From positions 1,240,001-1,304,000 of the forward strand of contig NZ_PDJF01000001.1 in the NCBI RefSeq assembly GCF_002563965.1: DNA of 64,000 bases. Direction: 5' to 3'. The stretch is from Corynebacterium renale. GTDB lineage: Bacteria > Actinomycetota > Actinomycetes > Mycobacteriales > Mycobacteriaceae. The notes under the pieces are model-generated. The model searched no databases, was not told where the DNA came from, and was given only the letters and a program-made list of their open reading frames with translations. A program made the position numbers and the translations under genes. Every line of letters starts with the position of its first letter. Position 1 is the stretch's first letter. Shown piece by piece: positions 18,888-26,580 of this stretch.

Positions 18888-20252
18888 CTACTTTGTAGCC
18901 CACCCCCAGTCGGTGGCGCGGACTTTCGCGCCACCTGAGCGACTAGCCTTCGCCGAGTCATTGTGCTCGACGGGGGCTTCTTTGTGCGTGCGGTAGCCCG
19001 GCCGGCCTCTGGAATCTCGGTCGTGGAATCCCCTGTGAGGGGCCGACCGGGGATCATCATTTTCGCGATGGTGGGGCGGGCATACCAGGATGAGGTTTTC
19101 TATGTCGGTGCGCCCACCGCTGATCCAATCCACGATGTGGTGGGCATGGCACTCATACGCTGCGTGTGAACACCCTGGCGTTCCACACACGAGTTGTTCT
19201 GCAAAGAGTGCCATCCTCTGCTCAAGTGTGGCAGACCGTTCCATGCGTCCCGCTATCAGAGGATTTCCGGTGTTCGGGTCGTGCAGAACCCCAAACCCAT
19301 GCTGGCTTAACCCCAAGCCCAGAATGTCCCAGGCGGTCAGCTCCACTGGTGTGTTGGTAGGGAAGTACCCATTTTCTGGGCCTTCGACCAGATCTTTCGC
19401 GCTGACCGAAATGACCAGCGAAGCCAATCCGCCACGCGCCGTGTTCTCCTGGTGCGCCGCAGCTTTGAGAAGTTCGATGAACGCATCCGCGCGGCGCTGC
19501 GCCGGTGTCCGTTTGTCATCCTTATCAAGTGGATCGCAACCGTGCGGTCTCGGGTTCTTCGGATCTTCCGAGGCCGGCCTGCGATTCAAACCCAAAGCAA
19601 GGTACAACAAGGCCGCAGGACCAGGCGGCAGATATCCGCCAAAACGAACGCCGCCGTTAGGGTCTGGTTCAGAAATCCAGGCCGTACGCCTGCGCCACGG
19701 CTGGAGTGGATCCGGATTCCCTCTGTTCTGGGTACGAACCTGTTCACGGGCGTACATAGTCAGTTCGTCGGGTGTCATCGTATTTGCCACCCCAACTAAT
19801 TCGCGGAAGAGGACTTCAGCGGATTTTTCGGTGTCGGGATTAAGCTCGGCGAGTTCCCTTTCGATGCGGTCGAGTTTTTCCATGCTGAGGTTGCCTCGTT
19901 GCGCTGCCAGGCGGCGTGCTTGCGTCCTGGCCTCCTCCTCGGGATCAGAACCCTTCGTGGGGTCGCCGTGTAGTTCGACGGCGCGCCGTAACCGGGCGTT
20001 TGCTTCTGCACGGGAAATATCCAATGCTTTTACAAGCCACGTGGCAGTGTTTCCAGACTTGTAGAACCGCCCGGCATCTGCCATGTCGGCGCTGGCAGCG
20101 ATGTGGGCGTCGATAAGCGGTACTTTCTTCAGTATTTTCTCTAGGGCCACGAAATGGTCCTGATATTGTTCAAAGAGCAGCGCGGAGGGTTCAGACAGTC
20201 GCTGCTCAATGTGCGTGAGCGCGGCGTCGAGTTCGTCGAGAACGCTGTCCAT
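18888..20252 (-). CDS. DUF222 / HNH endonuclease domain protein (13E12-type)
   Basis: A 454-residue protein. The N-terminal two thirds are the helical DUF222 domain; near residues 380-405 is an HNH nuclease motif (ECHAHHIVDW followed by NLILVCPPHH), preceded by a Cys pair (CGTPGC) that may bind a metal. The C-terminal tail is low-complexity and charged. Such 13E12-type proteins occur in several copies in actinobacterial genomes and are often gained or lost; their role is unknown. It is convergent with fas (3 nt between stops) and interposed between fas and acpS. AAAGGGGGA before ATG 20252 is a good ribosome site. Confidence 0.88.
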   Translation of the reverse strand: MDSVLDELDAALTHIEQRLSEPSALLFEQYQDHFVALEKILKKVPLIDAHIAASADMADAGRFYKSGNTATWLVKALDISRAEANARLRRAVELHGDPTKGSDPEEEARTQARRLAAQRGNLSMEKLDRIERELAELNPDTEKSAEVLFRELVGVANTMTPDELTMYAREQVRTQNRGNPDPLQPWRRRTAWISEPDPNGGVRFGGYLPPGPAALLYLALGLNRRPASEDPKNPRPHGCDPLDKDDKRTPAQRRADAFIELLKAAAHQENTARGGLASLVISVSAKDLVEGPENGYFPTNTPVELTAWDILGLGLSQHGFGVLHDPNTGNPLIAGRMERSATLEQRMALFAEQLVCGTPGCSHAAYECHAHHIVDWISGGRTDIENLILVCPPHHRENDDPRSAPHRGFHDRDSRGRPGYRTHKEAPVEHNDSAKASRSGGAKVRATDWGWATK

Positions 20253-20384
20253 GCTTCCCCCTTTCAGTGATGTGCTTTCACACTAAGGAGGCTTCCTGGT
20301 GGTGGGCAAGAACTTTTTTGGCAGCCTGTGTATAACTAGCCCTTTTAAGCCCGCGATGATTTCAGCTTGTGGATAATGGGACTT

Positions 20385-20777
20385 ATGTTTTTTACCGGGA
20401 TCGATATTGTGCACATTTCTAGTTTCGCGGCCCAACTGGAAACCCCAGGGAGCACATTCGAGTCCGTGTTTTCCGCGCACGAACTGCGGCTCGCGGCACG
20501 TTACACAGGTGCTCGACGCCAAGAGCACTTGGCGGGGCGGTGGGCAGCGAAGGAAGCGTTTATCAAGGCGTGGTCCCAATCGCTGTACGGGCGGCCCCCG
20601 GTGATTGCGGCGGATCGAGTGGATTTTTCGGAGATTACGGTCGTGGCTGACCAGTGGGGTCGAGTAGCTTTCCGGCTCGCCGGTGAGGTGGCACAGTTGG
20701 TCGAACCGAAACACGTGAGTCTTTCCATCAGCCACGACCAGGACTATGCGGTCGCCCATGTTGTAGGTGAATTTTAA
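20385..20777 (+). CDS. acpS: Holo-[acyl carrier protein] synthase (phosphopantetheinyl transferase)
   Basis: A 130-residue enzyme transferring 4'-phosphopantetheine from CoA to the carrier domain of FAS-I. The motifs GIDIVHI (5-11) with its Mg-binding Asp and RWAAKEAFIKAW (about 52-63) are intact. Actinobacterial FAS-I lacks the built-in transferase of fungal FAS, so this nearby gene is its likely activator. ATG 20385 is chosen over ATG 20367: GATAAT (20372-20377) ends 7 nt before it, implying leaderless expression. Confidence 0.93.
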   Translation: MFFTGIDIVHISSFAAQLETPGSTFESVFSAHELRLAARYTGARRQEHLAGRWAAKEAFIKAWSQSLYGRPPVIAADRVDFSEITVVADQWGRVAFRLAGEVAQLVEPKHVSLSISHDQDYAVAHVVGEF

Positions 20778-20780
20778 AAA

Positions 20781-20805
20781 CCGCCCTCACAGGTGATGAG
20801 GGCGG
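20781..20805 (-). terminator. Terminator of bcp
   Basis: A 9-bp stem CCGCCCTCA/TGAGGGCGG with a 7-nt loop. The T run (TTTTTAAAA) follows it only when read on the minus strand, so it terminates bcp, although it also lies just past acpS. Confidence 0.75.
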
Positions 20806-20824
20806 CGCACTGTTTCACGGGGTG

Positions 20825-21295
20825 TTAGGCGAGGTCGCGAATGAAACGAGCAACGTGGCCGGTGGCCTTCACGTTGTACTTTGCTTCGCCGATGGTGCCA
20901 TCTGGCTCAATAAGGAAGGTGGAACGGATGACGCCTTCTACAATCTTCCCGTAATTGTTCTTCTCCCCAAAAGCACCATAAGCCTTGAGGACGTCCTTGT
21001 CGGGGTTAGACAGGAGGGCGAAATTAAGGTCGTGGTCGGCCTTGAATTTCTGCAGGGCTTCAACCTTATCGGGGGAGATTCCAAGGACGGTGATGCCAGC
21101 ATCGTTCAGTTCTGTCAAAGAGTCGCGGAAATCACACGCTTCGGTGGTGCAGCCCGGGGTGTTGGCCCGAGGGTAGAAGTACACGATAACGCGTTGGCCT
21201 GCGTAATCTGCGAGGGAAATGGTGGAGCCGTCGTCGGCGGTCAGGGTAAATTCTGGGGCCTTATCGCCCTTTTCCAAACGTACTGTTTCTGCCAT
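20825..21295 (-). CDS. bcp: Thioredoxin-dependent peroxiredoxin (BCP type)
   Basis: A 156-residue peroxidase that reduces H2O2 and organic hydroperoxides. The peroxidatic cysteine Cys49 lies in NTPGCTTEAC, with the resolving Cys54 five residues later, the arrangement of atypical two-Cys BCP enzymes. The -10 hexamer TATAGT (21308-21303) ends 7 nt before the ATG (leaderless). The position next to acpS matches Rv2521. Confidence 0.93.
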   Translation of the reverse strand: MAETVRLEKGDKAPEFTLTADDGSTISLADYAGQRVIVYFYPRANTPGCTTEACDFRDSLTELNDAGITVLGISPDKVEALQKFKADHDLNFALLSNPDKDVLKAYGAFGEKNNYGKIVEGVIRSTFLIEPDGTIGEAKYNVKATGHVARFIRDLA

Positions 21296-21354
21296 GGCAC
21301 CGACTATAGCCTTCTCCGGCCCAATGGCGGGGCGCGATGACGTAGGATGTGGGC

Positions 21355-22068
21355 ATGGTCAGCTTTGATATCAAACGTGCTCTTGCAGGTATAGTCGGTA
21401 TTGCCCTCGCAGGTAGCTTGGTTGCGTGTTCCGCCGACGAGTCTGGTTCGAGCGCAGATTCGACGGCGGTCACATCGAGTTCGGCAGCTACCTCGGAGAC
21501 CTCTGGGGCGAACTCCACCCCAGAGCTTGCGGCTCCAGAACTGACGGCTACCGCAAGCGTCGGTCAGGCAGATGCCCCAGTGCGTGTGGTGAAGTTTGCA
21601 GATCTGCGTTGCCCCTACTGCGCCGTGTTTTCCCACGACATGATGCCGGTTATCCAGGAGTACGTGGACGCCGGTGACGCCCGCGTTGACCTCTACGACG
21701 TTGCCATCCTGGGCAAGGATTCCGAACGCGCATCCACCGCCCTGCGCGCCGCCGGGGAGCAAGGTAAATACACCGAGTTTGAGAAGGAAGCATTCTCCAG
21801 GTTCGGGATGGGGGAGCACCCCGAGTGGACAGTGGAGGAGCTTGTCGACGTCGCTACCGTCGCCGGCGTGCCTGATATAGCGTTGTTCGAGTCCCGGATT
21901 GGTGCCAAGGATTTGCAGGAAGCTGTTGAAAAAGACACCAAGGCGGCTATCGCAGCTGGCTTGCAATCTGTTCCTACCGTTTTTGTGGGTTCAGCCGAAT
22001 TGGAGTCCATGGATCAGGCCCAGCTGCGTGACCTGATTGAGTCCGAGCTTGCTACACTGGCCAAATAG
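21355..22068 (+). CDS. Secreted DsbA/thioredoxin-fold lipoprotein
   Basis: A 237-residue exported protein. An N-terminal signal ends in the lipobox LVAC (about residues 22-25), followed by a Ser/Thr/Ala-rich linker to about residue 65 and a thioredoxin-fold domain with redox motif CPYC. A cis-proline loop (SVPTVFVG) near the C-terminus is typical of DsbA/DSBA-like oxidoreductases. It may form disulfides in exported proteins. TAGGAT (21343-21348) ends 6 nt before ATG 21355; GTG 21349 is an alternative start. It is divergent from bcp. Confidence 0.85.
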   Translation: MVSFDIKRALAGIVGIALAGSLVACSADESGSSADSTAVTSSSAATSETSGANSTPELAAPELTATASVGQADAPVRVVKFADLRCPYCAVFSHDMMPVIQEYVDAGDARVDLYDVAILGKDSERASTALRAAGEQGKYTEFEKEAFSRFGMGEHPEWTVEELVDVATVAGVPDIALFESRIGAKDLQEAVEKDTKAAIAAGLQSVPTVFVGSAELESMDQAQLRDLIESELATLAK

Positions 22069-22098
22069 TTTTCAAAATCTTAGTATAGGGAGATAATC

Positions 22099-22377
22099 GT
22101 GGCACGAGACATCAACGATATTGAGCGCGATATTGAACGCACCCGCCGTCAGCTGGCTGGGACCTTAGACCAGATTGCAGACCGTACCAAGCCTGCAAAC
22201 CTCGCAGAGGATGCAAAGAACCAGGTTACTTCGAAGCTGCAGGACCCGCAGGTGCAGAAGGTCTTGGCGGGTGTTGGCGCTGCGATTGCGGGCATCGTTG
22301 TCATTGCTATTGTGCGTGGCCGCCGCAAGAACAAGGATTTGAAGGAACTGCAGCGTCTTCTTTCCGCGCAGAAGTAA
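22099..22377 (+). CDS. DUF3618 domain small membrane protein
   Basis: A 92-residue protein of the DUF3618 family: an N-terminal amphipathic helix (IERDIERTRRQLAGTLDQI) and one membrane helix (about 54-72) followed by a basic tail (RGRRKNKDLK). It corresponds by position to Rv2520c next to bcp. Start GTG 22099 is preceded by AGGGAG at good distance. The gene follows the DsbA-like lipoprotein by 30 nt and ends at a strong terminator. Function unknown. Confidence 0.82.
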   Translation: MARDINDIERDIERTRRQLAGTLDQIADRTKPANLAEDAKNQVTSKLQDPQVQKVLAGVGAAIAGIVVIAIVRGRRKNKDLKELQRLLSAQK

Positions 22378-22395
22378 AATCACCGGCTAAACGTC

Positions 22396-22430
22396 AAGGT
22401 GCCTCACTAAAAGCGTGAGGCACCTTTTTT
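22396..22430 (+). terminator. Terminator after the DUF3618 gene
   Basis: A 12-bp stem AAGGTGCCTCAC/GTGAGGCACCTT with a 7-nt loop, followed by TTTT. It lies between convergent genes; on the minus strand it would be reached just after pncA but lacks a T run there. Confidence 0.85.
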
Positions 22431-22444
22431 ATTCGACCCAAAAG

Positions 22445-22996
22445 TTAGTGTTTGACCGCGATCTCGGCACCTAACTCTTCGAGTTCGGCGAGTACCTCGA
22501 GTGCCTTATTCCCGTCGACGGGTGAGCACAGGTGCGCGAGGACCCGGACGTTGAAACCTTCTTTGAGGGCATCTTTGACGGTGGCGCGCACGCAGTGGTC
22601 GGTGGCTATTCCTGCAACATCGACCTCTGTGATGTTGTTGTCGCGGAGGTATTCTGCGAGTGTGTGTCCGTCTTCGGTAGAACCTTCGAAACCGGAGTAG
22701 GCGGAATTGTATTGGCCCTTCCGGAAGGTGGCGTCGATAAGCGCTGTGGGGATTGCGGGGTGGAAGTCTGCGCCGTGTGATTCGGCGACGCAGTGCACTG
22801 GCCACGAGGTGACAAAGTTGGGGGTGGGAGAGAAGTGGTCGCCGGGGTCGATGTGCCAGTCCTGGGTGGCCAGCACGATGTCGTAGCTATCCATGATGGC
22901 CGCTATGCCCTCGGCGACGTTGTCGCCTGCGTCAGTGGCGAGACTGCCGCCGGGGCAGAAATCGTTTTGTACGTCAACAACAATGAGGGTTTTCAT
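22445..22996 (-). CDS. pncA: Nicotinamidase (pyrazinamidase)
   Basis: A 183-residue isochorismatase-fold amidase hydrolysing nicotinamide to nicotinate. The catalytic triad Asp8, Lys93 and Cys135 and the metal ligands Asp46, His48, His54 and His68 all match M. tuberculosis PncA. ATG 22996 follows TACAAT (23008-23003) by 6 nt, so it has its own leaderless promoter although gntK ends only 26 nt upstream. Together with pncB it completes nicotinamide salvage. Confidence 0.92.
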   Translation of the reverse strand: MKTLIVVDVQNDFCPGGSLATDAGDNVAEGIAAIMDSYDIVLATQDWHIDPGDHFSPTPNFVTSWPVHCVAESHGADFHPAIPTALIDATFRKGQYNSAYSGFEGSTEDGHTLAEYLRDNNITEVDVAGIATDHCVRATVKDALKEGFNVRVLAHLCSPVDGNKALEVLAELEELGAEIAVKH

Positions 22997-23022
22997 GGCC
23001 CCATTGTATCGGTGCAACGGAT

Positions 23023-23532
23023 TTAACCGTGTAGGCCTAGGACCCAGTTCGCGGCGTTGGTTGCGACTTCGTGCGCGGGCGCATCAATGTCGATGACCAC
23101 GCCATTTTCATCCTCTTCCAGGGGCTCCAGTGTTGCTAATTGGCTGTTGAGGAGTGATGTTGGCATGAAGTGGCCTTCCCGGTGCCCCATCCGGCTGGCT
23201 AGGAGTTCGGGGGTGCCGTGAACATGGACGAAGACGACGTCGGGAGCGTAGGACCGGATCAAGTCTCGGTAGGAGCGTTTCAGCGCTGAGCAACCGACAA
23301 CTGCCCCGCCGGGGAATTCGGCGAGGAGTGCTCCCACGTGGGCGAGCCAGGGCCAGCGGTCGTCGTCGGTTAGCGGGATGCCGGCGGACATCTTGTCGAT
23401 ATTGGCCTGCGGGTGCAGGGCGTCGCCGTCCATGTAGGTAAGCCCGAGGCGGGCGGCAAGGAGTTCACCCGTTGTGGTTTTTCCTGAGCCGGATACTCCC
23501 ATCACGACGACGCGTGCCATGGTTTTTTTCAT
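23023..23532 (-). CDS. gntK: Gluconokinase
   Basis: A 169-residue kinase phosphorylating gluconate to 6-phosphogluconate. The Walker A is GVSGSGKTT (12-20), followed by the family motifs MDGDALHP and CSALKRSYRD. Start ATG 23532 (MKKTMARV) is preferred because GGAG lies 7 nt upstream; ATG 23520 lacks one. It is the third gene of the uxaC-uxuB-gntK operon, 20 nt after uxuB. Confidence 0.92.
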   Translation of the reverse strand: MKKTMARVVVMGVSGSGKTTTGELLAARLGLTYMDGDALHPQANIDKMSAGIPLTDDDRWPWLAHVGALLAEFPGGAVVGCSALKRSYRDLIRSYAPDVVFVHVHGTPELLASRMGHREGHFMPTSLLNSQLATLEPLEEDENGVVIDIDAPAHEVATNAANWVLGLHG

Positions 23533-23552
23533 AGGTGAACTCCTTGTGCTAC

Positions 23553-24938
23553 TTAGCGGGTTTCGGCGACACGAGCGTGTGCGTCGCGGATTGTTTCAAG
23601 TGCTGCGTCGTTGGCAGCCAGGGTTTCGTCGAGGGCGGCCACGAGTGCCTTGACGGGGTCCTCGGCTTGGCGTGCTTCCTTGAGCTCGTCGGCGCGGGTG
23701 TCGGCGATGTCCTCGGTTTCCTGGACGTAGGTGATCCAGCCTGCGATGGATAGGGCTGCGCCGGCGCCGTCGCGTCCGGCTTCGAGTTCAGCCTTCATGA
23801 TGGGGACGGCCCGCATGCGCTGCTTGGTTCCGCCGTCGATGGCGATTTGTGCCAGGTTGTGGCGGATGCGGGGGTTCTCGAAGCGTTCGATGAGCTGCTG
23901 GCGGTACTCGGGTACAGCTAGTTCCTCGGCGGTTAGGTGGGCTGCGGCTTCATCCCACAGCTTCTCGACGGCCTCCCGGACCACGGGGTCGGCGATTGCT
24001 TCGGCGACAGTGTCGTGGCCACGCAGCTGGCCGTAGTAGGCCATCAGCGAGTGGGAACCGTTGAGGAGCCACAGTTTGCGGCGCTCGAATGGTTCGATGT
24101 CGCCGACGAATTCGACTCCGGCGTTTTCCCATTCGGGGCGCCCAGCCGGGAATTCTCCTTCGATGACCCACGACGTGAATGGTTCCGCGACGACCGGTGC
24201 CTTGTCGGCGAAGCCGGTTTCCTGAGCGACCTCGGTGATGAGTTCGTCCTCGGTAGCCGGGGTGATGCGGTCGATCGAGGTGGAGGGGAAGGTGACCTCC
24301 TGCTTGATCCAGTCGGCGAGATTCGCATCGACTTCTTGGGCCATGCCCAGGATAGACGCGCGGGTGGTTTGCCCATTCGCGGAGATGTTGTCGCAGCTCA
24401 TGATCGCAATGCCGCCACCTTCGGCGGCGCGTCGGGCGCGCAGCCCCGCAACAATCCGGCCTGCCGCGGTTGCCAATTCAGGTGCAGTATCGCCGCTGCG
24501 TAGGGCCTTGATGTCGGCGGCGACGTGCTCGTCGGCAGTGTCTAGGCTGAGGTCTTCGGTGAGGTGGTAGCCAGCTTCGGTGACGGTTAGCGTCACCACG
24601 GCCGTGGCCGGGTCAGCCAGCAGTTCTATGAGGCGGGCGGAATTGTCAGCCGGTTGGGTTTCAACGATGCCCTCGATAATTTCGGGGCTGTCGCCGTCCT
24701 CGGAGCGGGTGACCAGGGTGTATAACCCGTCCTGGCTGCCGAGCAGATCGCTCATGCGAGGGGAACGTCCAGTGAATGAGCAGTAGCCCCATTCCGGGTT
24801 CTTCGAATCTGCTTCCGCGCGAACTGTGTACCAGACTTGGTGGGCGCGGTGGAATGCGCCCAATCCGAGGTGGACGAGGCGTACCGGGGCCGCGGGCGCA
24901 ACGGGTGCGGTGCTGCGGTTGAGTGGTGTGGTGCTCAT
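23553..24938 (-). CDS. uxuB: Mannitol/fructuronate dehydrogenase family oxidoreductase (probable D-mannonate oxidoreductase)
   Basis: A 461-residue polyol-specific long-chain dehydrogenase with Rossmann motif GLGAFHRAH (about 25-33) and the lysine segment KLWLLNGSHS. Family members reduce fructuronate to mannonate (UxuB) or oxidise mannitol or arabinitol. ATGA overlap with uxaC (4 nt) implies coupled expression and favours the hexuronate role. Mannonate dehydratase uxuA is not in the window, so mannitol-type activity cannot be excluded. ATG 24938 has AAGGAGG upstream; the further open frame is inside uxaC and rejected. Confidence 0.82.
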   Translation of the reverse strand: MSTTPLNRSTAPVAPAAPVRLVHLGLGAFHRAHQVWYTVRAEADSKNPEWGYCSFTGRSPRMSDLLGSQDGLYTLVTRSEDGDSPEIIEGIVETQPADNSARLIELLADPATAVVTLTVTEAGYHLTEDLSLDTADEHVAADIKALRSGDTAPELATAAGRIVAGLRARRAAEGGGIAIMSCDNISANGQTTRASILGMAQEVDANLADWIKQEVTFPSTSIDRITPATEDELITEVAQETGFADKAPVVAEPFTSWVIEGEFPAGRPEWENAGVEFVGDIEPFERRKLWLLNGSHSLMAYYGQLRGHDTVAEAIADPVVREAVEKLWDEAAAHLTAEELAVPEYRQQLIERFENPRIRHNLAQIAIDGGTKQRMRAVPIMKAELEAGRDGAGAALSIAGWITYVQETEDIADTRADELKEARQAEDPVKALVAALDETLAANDAALETIRDAHARVAETR

Positions 24939-26350
24939 AGTTTGAAAACCCTCCTTGGGGACGCGTCGATGAGGTCTACGATAATTTCGCTGGCCCGGTC
25001 TTCGGTGAGTCGGTGCTCTGCGACCAGCCGTGCGAGGTAGCCGGCTTCGACGCGGCGTGACGTGTTGTGGCGAGCCGGAATCGAGCAGTAGGCGCGAGTA
25101 TCGTCGATGAATCCGGAGTACCGCGAGAATCCGGTGGTGCCGGTCGTGGCGGAACGGAAGCGGTTCATCGCGTCGATTTCGTCGATGAACCACCACGGTG
25201 CGCCGACGTATGCGGCTGGGTAGTAGCCGGCCAGTGGTGCCACTTCCCGCGAGTAGACGGTTTCGTCGATGGTGAACATGACGAAGTGGAAATCTTTATT
25301 CTCGCCGAAGTCGGACAGAAGTGGTTGGAGGCCCCGGGTGAATTCCATCTGGAATGGGATATCAGCGCCGACGTCCGCGCCGTAGCGTTCGAAGGCGCTG
25401 GCGGAGTGGTTGCGGTAGACGCCGGGGTGGATGGTCATGACGAGGCCGTCGTCTTGGGCCATTTCAGCGAAACGGTAGGTCATGTTCGCCTCGAAAGCCT
25501 CTGCTTCGGCGCGCGTGGCTTCGCCGCGTAGGCCCTTCTCCAGGAGGGCGGAAGCTTCCGCGTCGTCGAGCGGTTGCGAGTTCGTGGTGTGAGTGCCGTG
25601 GTCAGAGGAGGTGGCGCCGTGGTCAATGAAGTACTGACGACGGGTGCGCATTGCCTCTAAGTAACCTGCGTAGCCAGTTTTGCCGCCACCGGCGACGTCG
25701 ATAAGTTTGGTGACGTTGTCCGCGAAAGCGGGAAGGTACATCTTGGTGTACGCGTCGGGGCGGAAGGTCGGCAGGACGCGGGGGCTGAACGTGGGGTCCT
25801 CCGCGAGTGCCTTGTGGTGTGCGAGGTCGTCGAGGGGGTCGTCGGTGGTAGCCAGGACTTCAAGGCCGAATTCTTCGGCGAGTGCACGCGGGCGGAAGTC
25901 CGGGCGCTCCAAAATTGCCTGGAGTTCAGCGTAGAGGGCGTCCGACTCTGCGCGGTCACCAGCGCCGAGGCGGTCGGGGTTGATGCCGAAGACGTGCTCA
26001 AATTCCTGCTCGACCCAATAGCCGGTAGCTGTGCCGGCGTAGAGGTGCCAATGCTTGTAGAACAGCCACCAGGCCTCGAGGGGGTCGCACTCGTGGCCGC
26101 CGACGCCAAGCGCGTCGAGAGGCACACCGTGGCTGTGGAGGACTCGGGTCAGGTAGTGGTCCGGGCTGATGAGTAGCGCGGTGGGGTTAGGGAAGGCCTC
26201 GTTGGCGGTGAACATTGCCGGGTCGAGGTGCCCGTGTGGGGAAATGATGGGCAGGTCTTCAACGTGGTCGAGGAGGCGCCGTGCAATCTCGCGCGTCCCT
26301 GGTTCTGCGGGGAGCAGTCTGTCTGGGTGGGCAGCGTGTGATGAACTCAT
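24935..26350 (-). CDS. uxaC: Uronate isomerase (glucuronate/galacturonate isomerase)
   Basis: A 471-residue amidohydrolase-superfamily isomerase converting D-glucuronate to D-fructuronate or D-galacturonate to D-tagaturonate. The N-terminal metal motif SPHGHLDP (about 37-44) and the segment FTIDETVYSREVAPLAGYYP are characteristic. It heads the uxaC-uxuB-gntK operon and is divergent from gntP across a 230-bp region rich in repeats. The start ATG 26350 fits the family N-terminus; the ribosome site is weak. Confidence 0.92.
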   Translation of the reverse strand: MSSSHAAHPDRLLPAEPGTREIARRLLDHVEDLPIISPHGHLDPAMFTANEAFPNPTALLISPDHYLTRVLHSHGVPLDALGVGGHECDPLEAWWLFYKHWHLYAGTATGYWVEQEFEHVFGINPDRLGAGDRAESDALYAELQAILERPDFRPRALAEEFGLEVLATTDDPLDDLAHHKALAEDPTFSPRVLPTFRPDAYTKMYLPAFADNVTKLIDVAGGGKTGYAGYLEAMRTRRQYFIDHGATSSDHGTHTTNSQPLDDAEASALLEKGLRGEATRAEAEAFEANMTYRFAEMAQDDGLVMTIHPGVYRNHSASAFERYGADVGADIPFQMEFTRGLQPLLSDFGENKDFHFVMFTIDETVYSREVAPLAGYYPAAYVGAPWWFIDEIDAMNRFRSATTGTTGFSRYSGFIDDTRAYCSIPARHNTSRRVEAGYLARLVAEHRLTEDRASEIIVDLIDASPRRVFKL

Positions 26351-26386
26351 GATTCCATCTTGGTTCTAGGTCTGCGAAAAGGCCAG

Positions 26387-26467
26387 AAGTTGCCAAAAGT
26401 TGCCATCGTTTTAGACGTTTTCGCAGGTGTCGTTCTTCTAGGAGGGGCTGGTTGCACGAAGTTGCCA
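26387..26467. repeat. Three direct AAGTTGCCA repeats in the uxaC-gntP intergenic region
   Basis: AAGTTGCCA occurs at 26387-26395, 26397-26405 and 26459-26467. Start-to-start distances are 10 and 62 bp, close to one and six helical turns, so all copies would face the same side of the DNA. This fits binding of a regulator to both divergent promoters. The identity of the regulator is unknown; the LacI-family gene downstream of gntP is one candidate. Confidence 0.55.
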
Positions 26468-26482
26468 AACTATTGCGTGCGT

Positions 26483-26520
26483 CAAAAGGTGCCCTTAGGG
26501 TACCTAGGTATCACCTTTTG
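26483..26520. promoter_or_regulatory. Nested inverted repeat upstream of gntP (operator or attenuator)
   Basis: Outer arms CAAAAGGTG (26483-26491) and CACCTTTTG (26512-26520) are perfectly complementary. Between them lie two further palindromes, CCCTTAGGG (26492-26500) and TACCTAGGTA (26501-26510). As RNA the outer stem followed by TTTCC could act as a terminator-like leader hairpin; as DNA it could be an operator. It is 60 nt before the gntP start. Confidence 0.5.
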
Positions 26521-26580
26521 TTTCCTAGTGGGCTACCTCCTTCGAATAGTGGTGGGGTGGCAGACCTGAAGGAGGTTCCT

